Positions 58,776 to 64,000 of a DNA stretch of 64,000 nt are shown here, in pieces. The notes below the pieces were generated by a model that made no database searches, was not told where the DNA came from, and was given only the letters and a program-made list of their open reading frames with translations. Each line of letters opens with the position of its first letter. Within the stretch, counting starts at the first letter, position 1. Source of the stretch: Streptomyces guryensis (GTDB lineage: Bacteria; Actinomycetota; Actinomycetes; Streptomycetales; Streptomycetaceae); NCBI RefSeq assembly GCF_021261325.1, contig NZ_JAJSBI010000029.1:1-64000 (forward strand), in the 5' to 3' direction. Both the position numbers and the translations under genes were made by a program.

Positions 58776-59210
58776 CTATGCCTTCAAGATCTGTTCCGCG
58801 CATTCCTGCATCCGGAGGCGGTCTTCGGCGAACCACCCCTGCCAAGGCTCATCGAGCGGCAGCCAGGCCGCGGGCTGTCCCTCCTCAGGGTTCAACCGCA
58901 TTCGCCGGTCGAGGACTTGCAGAAAGGTCACCCCCACGGTGGCAGCCCAGTCGGGGTGGCAGGAGCGCACCGTGACAGCCGCGGGCACCGGAAGGAGCGG
59001 TGCCCGGATGCCGGTCTCCTCGAACAACTCCCGGCGTGCCGCGTCGCGAGGAGTCTCACCGGGGTCCACCTTGCCGCCGGGCGAAGCAGGCGGGTTCGTC
59101 GATTTCTGGCCGGTGAGTCGCAGGAACCGACGCGTGCGTGGTTCACCGGCAGCTATGAGTAGGGCGGGTTCGCGGCCGAACGAGCTCGGGGCGAGCGGCC
59201 CGTCATCGCT
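58776..59210 (-). CDS. NUDIX hydrolase, 5' end unclear
   Basis: The NUDIX box reads GGKVDPGETPRDAARRELFE then ETGI, with all the Glu residues of GX5EX7REUXEEXGU. Upstream the frame reads EPALLIAAGEPRTRRFL and LRLTGQKSTNPPASPGGKV, which belongs to the same domain, but no ATG is in frame; an ATG (near 59207) lies in another frame and hits a stop, so there may be a frameshift near the start. A GTG at 59069 would miss the first strand. Downstream VTFLQVLDRRMRLNPEEGQP and EPWQGWFAEDRLRMQECAEQ complete it. The stop is nine bases before murJ, so they were probably co-transcribed. Confidence 0.65.
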   Translation of the reverse strand, partial: SDDGPLAPSSFGREPALLIAAGEPRTRRFLRLTGQKSTNPPASPGGKVDPGETPRDAARRELFEETGIRAPLLPVPAAVTVRSCHPDWAATVGVTFLQVLDRRMRLNPEEGQPAAWLPLDEPWQGWFAEDRLRMQECAEQILKA

Positions 59211-59259
59211 GCGGTGTGTCTGGCCGGTCGGCGATCTGAGTGCCGTGGTCGGAACGGGC

Positions 59260-59280
59260 TTGACCTTGACGCTGGGTCAA
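59260..59280 (+). promoter_or_regulatory. MerR-type operator before the ABC exporter operon
   Basis: TTGACC (59260-59265) and GGTCAA (59275-59280) form a perfect dyad of 21 bases, sitting about 65 bases before the ABC start. It contains TTGACC/TTGACG, which can serve as a -35. This suits the MerR gene in the same operon. Confidence 0.6.
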
Positions 59281-59343
59281 CCCTCCATCCTTCCGGGAGG
59301 AGCTTCCGCGCAGTCGCCCGGAACAGCTCCGCGAAGGAGGCAG

Positions 59344-60159
59344 ATGACCATGACAGCCCAATCGATCGCCGGTCCGGCGATTCGCGTGCAAGATCTCAAG
59401 AAGTCGTACGGGAAGCTCGAAGTGCTGCGCGGTGTGGACTTCGACGTGGTGCCGGGCAGCATCTTCGCCCTGCTCGGTTCCAATGGGGCGGGCAAGACCA
59501 CGACCGTGAGGATCCTCGCCACGCTCCTGAAAGCCGACGCGGGGGCGGCGAGCGTCAATGGCTTCGACGTTGTCACGCAGCCGGCGAACGTGCGGGAGTC
59601 CATCAGTCTCACCGGGCAGTTCGCGGCCGTCGACGAGATCCTCAGCGGTCGGGAGAACCTCGCCCTGGTCGCCAGGCTGCGCCACCTCAAGGACCCTGGC
59701 GCGACTGCGGATGACCTGCTGAGGCGTTTCTCGCTGAGCGAGGCGGGCGCGCGGCGAGTGTCCACGTATTCGGGTGGGATGCGCCGTCGGCTGGACATTG
59801 CGATGAGCCTCATCGGGAATTCGCCGGTGATCTTCCTGGACGAGCCGACGGCCGGACTCGACCCCGAGGCGCGCATCGAGGTGTGGGATGCGGTCAAGGA
59901 GCTCGCCAGCCACGGAACGACGGTGCTGCTCACCACGCAGTACCTGGAGGAGGCCGAGCAGTTGGCCGACCGGATCGCGATCCTCCACCAGGGCCGGATC
60001 ATCGTGAACGGCACCCTCGCCGAGCTCAAGCAGCTCTTCCCGCCCGCCACGGTCGAGTACGTCGAGAAGCAACCGACTCTCGAGGAGATCTTCCTCGCCG
60101 TCATCGGCGGCAGCGACAAGAGCGAAGCCACCGGCACGACAACTGGGGGACGAGGATGA
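59344..60159 (+). CDS. ABC transporter ATP-binding protein (DrrA-type)
   Basis: The 271-residue ATPase has Walker A LLGSNGAGKTTTVRILATLL near 45, a Q-loop SLTGQFAAVDEILSGRENL, signature TYSGGMRRRLDIAMSLIG and Walker B VIFLDEPTAGLDPEARIEVW. The Q-loop GQFAAVDEILxGxENL and YSGGMRRRLDxA set mark the DrrA family of daunorubicin-type and polyketide exporters. AAGGAGG precedes the start; ATG 59344 or 59350 are equally possible. ATGA overlap with the permease means coupling. The MerR gene at the end of the operon probably regulates it through the upstream dyad. Confidence 0.92.
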   Translation: MTMTAQSIAGPAIRVQDLKKSYGKLEVLRGVDFDVVPGSIFALLGSNGAGKTTTVRILATLLKADAGAASVNGFDVVTQPANVRESISLTGQFAAVDEILSGRENLALVARLRHLKDPGATADDLLRRFSLSEAGARRVSTYSGGMRRRLDIAMSLIGNSPVIFLDEPTAGLDPEARIEVWDAVKELASHGTTVLLTTQYLEEAEQLADRIAILHQGRIIVNGTLAELKQLFPPATVEYVEKQPTLEEIFLAVIGGSDKSEATGTTTGGRG

Positions 60160-60917
60160 CCACGTACTTCTTCAACGACACAGCCGCGCTCACGGTGCGG
60201 ACCCTGCGCCACGTCACACGCAGCATGGACACCATCATCACGACCGCCATCACGCCGGTCGCCATGATGCTGATGTTCGTCTACGTGTTCGGAGGCGCCA
60301 TCGATACCGGGTCGGTTCCGTACGTGAACTACATGCTGCCCGGCATCCTGCTCATGACCATCGCCTCAGGCATCTCCTATACCGCGTACCGGCTGTTCAC
60401 CGATGTGAAGAGCGGCATCTTCGAACGCTTCCAGTCCATGCCGATCGCCCGGTCGGGTGTGCTGTGGGCCCACGTCGTCACCTCTTTGGTCGCCAACCTG
60501 ATCGCGCTCGTGCTCGTCGTGGGCGTCGCTGTGCTCATGGGCTTCCGCTCAGGGGCAGAAGTGTCGGCATGGCTCGCGGTCACCGGCATCCTGCTCCTGT
60601 TCACCCTGGCGTTGACCTGGCTCGCCGTGATCCCCGGGCTTTCCGCGTCGTCGGTCGAGGGTGCTGGCGCGTTCGCCTACCCCCTCATCTTCCTGCCGTT
60701 CGTCAGTTCGGCGTTCGTGCCCACGAAGACGATGCCCGGCCCGGTGCGCTGGTTCGCCGAGCATCAGCCGGTGACGTCGATCGTCAACACGATCCGTGCC
60801 CTGTTCGCCCAGCAGCCGGTCGGCGACGACATCTGGACCGCCCTCGCGTGGTGCGTCGGCATCCTCGTCGTGGCGTACGTCTTCGCGATGGCCACCTATC
60901 GCCGGAAGATCGCCTGA
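60156..60917 (+). CDS. ABC transporter permease (DrrB-type)
   Basis: The 253-residue permease has six helices, starting NDTAALTVRTLRHVTRSMDT, with TTAITPVAMMLMFVYVFGGA, YMLPGILLMTIASGISYTAY, then FERFQSMPIARSGVLWAHVV, LVANLIALVLVVGVAVLMGF and a final ALAWCVGILVVAYVFAMATY. The RFRSMPIAR-like block between helices is the DrrB signature. It overlaps the ATPase gene by four bases (ATGA). With one ATPase and one permease it forms a full exporter as a 2+2 assembly. Substrate unknown. Confidence 0.9.
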   Translation: MTTYFFNDTAALTVRTLRHVTRSMDTIITTAITPVAMMLMFVYVFGGAIDTGSVPYVNYMLPGILLMTIASGISYTAYRLFTDVKSGIFERFQSMPIARSGVLWAHVVTSLVANLIALVLVVGVAVLMGFRSGAEVSAWLAVTGILLLFTLALTWLAVIPGLSASSVEGAGAFAYPLIFLPFVSSAFVPTKTMPGPVRWFAEHQPVTSIVNTIRALFAQQPVGDDIWTALAWCVGILVVAYVFAMATYRRKIA

Positions 60918-60932
60918 GGCAGGCTGAGACCC

Positions 60933-61727
60933 ATGCTCACCATCAGCCAGCTTGCGTCGTACGCCGGGGTGACGGTGCGGGCGGTACGTCACTACCACCG
61001 GATCGGGTTGCTGCCGGAGCCCGAGCGCGACCGGTCCGGATACCGGACCTACGACGCTGTCGCGGTCGTGCGACTGATCCGGATCCGCACCCTCGCAGAC
61101 GCCGGTGTTCCGCTGGCCCGGGTACAGGAACTCCTCGCCGCCGGCCCGGAGGAGTTCGCCGGCGGCGTCCAGGAGATCGACAAGGCCCTGCGTGCCGAGA
61201 TCCGGCGGCTGGAGGACACTCGCAGCCGACTCGCCAGGCTCGCCGCCGGAGAGCATCTGGCGCTTCCGCAGAGCGTCGTGGACTACCTCGACCGGCTGCG
61301 CGGTCTCGGCGTTGAGGAGCGGTACATCGAGATGGAGCGGGACGCCTGGATCATGATCGCCGCCCAGGTGCCGCATTCGATCGACTCCGTGATCGCCAAG
61401 AAGCACGAGGAGCTGGACGACCCGGAGATGGTGAAGCTCTACAGCCTTCTCAGCGGGGCACTCGACTGGCCGGCCGACGATCCGCGGATCGTCCAGGTCG
61501 CCGACATCATGGAGCGCTTGATGATTCGCGCTGTGGAGGTCGGCGAGGTGGGAGCCGATGACGGCATCGACGATCAGTTCGTCGACCTGCTGGACTCAGC
61601 CATGGTCGAGTCCTCACCGCACGCCGCGCGGCTGTTGGCGATTCTGGAGGAGCGGGGCTGGAGGGGCTGGACCCGCATCGAGCGAGTGCCTGCCGAGAGA
61701 CTCAACCCTGAGCTGCCGCCATCGTGA
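60933..61727 (+). CDS. MerR-family regulator of the ABC exporter
   Basis: The 264-residue protein has the MerR head MLTISQLASYAGVTVRAVRH and YHRIGLLPEPERDRSGYRTY, DAVAVVRLIRIRTLADAGVP, then a coiled coil and a TipAS-like effector domain (LDDPEMVKLYSLLSGALDWP, ADDPRIVQVADIMERLMIRA). The 16-base gap to the permease stop suggests an operon. MerR proteins distort a promoter with a long spacer; the dyad at 59260-59280 is the likely site. The effector domain is large enough for drug binding. Confidence 0.9.
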   Translation: MLTISQLASYAGVTVRAVRHYHRIGLLPEPERDRSGYRTYDAVAVVRLIRIRTLADAGVPLARVQELLAAGPEEFAGGVQEIDKALRAEIRRLEDTRSRLARLAAGEHLALPQSVVDYLDRLRGLGVEERYIEMERDAWIMIAAQVPHSIDSVIAKKHEELDDPEMVKLYSLLSGALDWPADDPRIVQVADIMERLMIRAVEVGEVGADDGIDDQFVDLLDSAMVESSPHAARLLAILEERGWRGWTRIERVPAERLNPELPPS

Positions 61728-61803
61728 AGGCAGGTCAGGGTCCTGGAGTGACGCTAAGTGGGGGTGCACGTGCTTCCCGGGGGCGGCCGTCTGCCTCAGC
61801 AAA

Positions 61804-62073
61804 CAAGGTGGAACTGTGTTTCACACCCCGGCCTACGCCTCCTGGGCCAACCCGATCGAAGCACACTTCGGGCCGCTGCGGCAGTTCACCCTGGCCAACT
61901 CCCACCACCGCAGCCACCCCGCGCAAACCCGGGCCCTGCACCGCTACCTGCGCTGGCGCAACGCCAACGCCCGCCACCCCGACGTACTCGCCGCCCAGCG
62001 CAAGGAGCGCGCCCGCATCCGCAGCGAGAAAGGCGTCCGCCGGGGCGGACGCCCCCTGGCACCCGCAGCCTGA
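61804..62073 (+). pseudogene. IS630-family transposase C-terminal fragment
   Basis: It reads GTVFHTPAYASWANPIEAHF, GPLRQFTLANSHHRSHPAQT and RALHRYLRWRNANARHPDVL, the C-terminal third of an IS630-type transposase with its final Glu in ANPIEAHF. The N-terminal DNA-binding and Asp-containing parts are missing and no inverted repeats are seen. It lies directly after the MerR gene. Confidence 0.8.
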
Positions 62074-62202
62074 GAAATCCGGCGCCAAGTAGTCACGGCA
62101 CTCAACGGACGTGGTGAAGTTCGCTGCTGATCCCTCGCCATTCGGCCTGCCCGAAGGCCCAGGCGCCGAGAAGAACCAGCACTTGACTTCGCCATAACCC
62201 GC

Positions 62203-62397
62203 TTAGCTGTTCGGGCCTACTGCCGAACCGTCTACTTGCTGCGACTCCACCGCCCTCCCCGGCACCAGGACGGCAAGCGTGCTGCGCGCTTCACGCCGCA
62301 GCGTGCGGCGTCGAGCAAAGGTCGCAGTGAGAGCGAGGACCGAGACGGTGCCCCCGTAGAACACAGCAGCAATCGTGGAGAGGAGCCCGATCGTCAT
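62203..62397 (-). CDS. Possible small membrane protein
   Basis: The 64-residue frame reads MTIGLLSTIAAVFYGGTVSV, LALTATFARRRTLRREARST, a single membrane helix with an Arg-rich cytoplasmic tail. The ATG at 62397 has no clear ribosome-binding site. Real small membrane proteins look like this, but no homologue comes to mind. The region 62074-62674 holds nothing else recognisable. Confidence 0.35.
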   Translation of the reverse strand: MTIGLLSTIAAVFYGGTVSVLALTATFARRRTLRREARSTLAVLVPGRAVESQQVDGSAVGPNS

Positions 62398-62674
62398 CGG
62401 GCACGCACCTTTCTTCCCCCGTTCGGCCCGCCCGGCTTACAGCTCGGGGCGGGCGTTGATGCGTTTCCTCTCCACCATACGAGTGCCGTCAACTCCCCCT
62501 GCTTTCAAACTCATCGATGTCTCCCGCCCAGCCATCAGGCGGGATCCCTCCCCACCCGCCCGCGTGGCAAGACGGCCCGGTCTGCGCTCGGTGCCGGCCC
62601 CGTACGCACGAGGACGGAACGCAGCCCGTCCAGCCCGGCGAACCTTCCAGGACAGAACAACTAGCGTGCGGGCA

Positions 62675-64000
62675 TGGATCACCAACAGGAGCCGTCCGTA
62701 CGGCATTTCGACCACTGTCCCTGGCTGTTCGCCGAGAAGGCAACCGAGGAGCAACTGCGCGGCCAGCGGAAGCGGCAGCAGGCGCTCGGCGGGGACAGCG
62801 ACATCGGTGAACGGTGTTACGTCGCCGAGTCGGCGGCGGTCTTCCCGGACCTGCTGCGGCTGGGCGACGACTCGTACATCGCGGCGCAGGCTTACGTCAC
62901 CGGGGAGTTGACGACGGGAACGGACTGCACACTGAACCCCTTCACCACGGTGCGCGGCACGGTCGTGCTGGGCGACGGCGTGCGGATCGGCGCCCATACG
63001 TCGCTGCTCGGCTTCAACCACTCCTTCGACGCCGACCGTCCGGTCTTCCGGCAGCCGCTCACGAGCAAAGGGATCAGGGTCGGGGACGACGTGTGGATCG
63101 GCTCGCACGTGATCGTGGTGGACGGCGTCACGATCGGCGACCACTGTGTGATCGGCGCCGGAGCGGTGGTCACCAGGGACCTGCCGGCCTGGACGGTGGC
63201 GGCCGGGAACCCCGCACGCCCGTTGCGCGACCGGCGGGACGCCCCCGCCGCCGCGGCTCCCCGAAGCGCTCTGGCCCGGTTCGCGACCACCGCCCGCGCG
63301 CAGGCCGGCGACCTCCTCGCGCGCTGCTGGGACGGCGAACGGTATGCCGACCGGCCCGGTGCGGCACCCACTGTGCGGGCGCACTGCGATGCTGTCGAGA
63401 TCGCCGACCTGCTGCTGGGTTCGGTGCCCGGGCAACTGGCCGCCGACGAGCACGTACGGCGGCTTGCCGCGCTCCAGGACCCGGACACCGGCTTGGTGCC
63501 GGAGGCGGGCGAGTCCCTGCCGTCCGCGGACGGCGACGGATTCATCGACGAGGGGGCCGCGCTCTACCACATCCTCTCCGTCGGATACGCGCTCGACCTG
63601 CTGGGCGCCTCCTTGCCTCATCCCGTCTGCGGAGCAAGGGAGATGACGGCACGTCAACTCGTCGCACGCCTGGCAGGGCTGCCGTGGCGCGACGGCGCGT
63701 GGGAGGCCGGGGCGTGGATCGACGCCTGGGCCACGGCCGCGCACTGGAACCTGCGGCACGGCGGGCAGGACAGCGGCACGGCGGAGGCACTGTTCGGCTG
63801 GCTGCTGTCCCGGGCCGATCCATGGACCGGCATGTGGGGCGACCCGTCGCCCCAGGAGGGGCGGCTGCAGGTCGTCAACGGCTACTACCGGCTGACCCGC
63901 GGCTCGTTCGCCCAGTTCGGGCTGCCGGTGCCGCATCCGGAACGGGTCGTGGACGCCGTCCTGGACCACGCCCGCGACCCCCGCCACTTCGGGGCGGGCC
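62675..64000 (+). CDS. Hexapeptide acyltransferase fused to a helical domain (right edge)
   Basis: At least 442 residues run off the window. The N-terminal half (about 1-190) is a left-handed beta-helix acyltransferase of the maltose O-acetyltransferase/NodL type: IGERCYVAESAAVFPDLLRL, TLNPFTTVRGTVVLGDGVRI, GFNHSFDADRPVFRQPLTSK, VGDDVWIGSHVIVVDGVTIG, DHCVIGAGAVVTRDLP and the closing VAAGNPARPLRD. The catalytic His is in GFNHSFD. The rest is alpha-helical, rich in WD/WA pairs (GAWEAGAWIDAWATAAHWNL, DPWTGMWGDPSPQEGRLQVV), reminiscent of alpha/alpha-toroid enzymes. The fusion suggests acylation of a carbohydrate or glycan substrate. Start ATG at 62675. Confidence 0.7.

Noticed and set aside
1..64000. 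tRNA, rRNA or prophage attachment sites
   Set aside because: No cloverleaf-like or ribosomal sequence was recognised by eye and no integrase gene is present; a covariance-model search would be decisive.

Overview
The window is a chromosomal segment of a Streptomyces or very close actinomycete. The DNA is very GC-rich and coding third positions are almost all G or C. GTG starts are common, there are several twin-arginine secretion signals, and regulators of the TetR, LacI, LysR, MarR, MerR, GntR and PucR types are dense. The argininosuccinate synthase and its neighbours look like those of streptomycetes. The mix of intact accessory metabolism, mobile-element debris and many broken genes suggests a chromosome-arm region. 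No rRNA or tRNA gene was recognised. 

Positions 1-7,400 are a scrap-yard. They hold one end of an IS3-family element beside a phage-protein remnant, and a complete IS5-like element (1,094-2,451) with perfect inverted repeats, a TGA target duplication and a passenger winged-helix gene, inserted at a broken I36-type secreted-inhibitor gene. Next come a DnaJ scrap, a two-repeat type I-E CRISPR remnant, a frameshifted hydrolase, a frameshifted serine resolvase with its res-like site, an intact membrane-protein/pentapeptide-repeat gene pair, and scraps of an HNH nuclease and a class II aldolase. 

Positions 7,450-27,450 are ordinary accessory metabolism: a TetR regulator, a large secreted GH78 rhamnosidase with a LacI-type operator and a decayed LacI gene, pirin with a MarR pair, a PepSY membrane protein, peptide deformylase, an ABC-F ribosome-protection gene behind a likely attenuator, a disulfide oxidoreductase with thioredoxin, an aromatic cassette (benzaldehyde-type dehydrogenase, PobA hydroxylase, LacI), and a TetR regulator divergent from an FMN reductase with two matching palindromes between them. 

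Positions 27,500-45,400 hold TerC, esterase, PucR-like, MarR/MFS, LysR/MFS, CoA-transferase, SDR/XRE, methyltransferase and DJ-1/LysR units. Between them lie decayed genes: crystallin J1-like, aldo/keto reductase, acyl-CoA ligase, acyl-CoA dehydrogenase, a GntR gene split onto opposite strands, and a LacI scrap. 

Positions 45,400-64,000 contain a two-subunit molybdopterin oxidoreductase, fructosamine kinase, argG with an apparently leaderless promoter overlapped by an ArgR-like box, phosphoribosyltransferase and hydrolase genes, CapA, a NUDIX-murJ-CBS strand in which murJ is frameshifted, a MerR-controlled ABC exporter operon, an IS630 remnant, and at the right edge a hexapeptide acyltransferase fused to an extra helical domain. 

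Most intact genes sit in small units with a divergent or adjacent regulator. The pseudogenes are often broken by single-base changes in homopolymer runs, so some could be sequencing errors rather than real decay.
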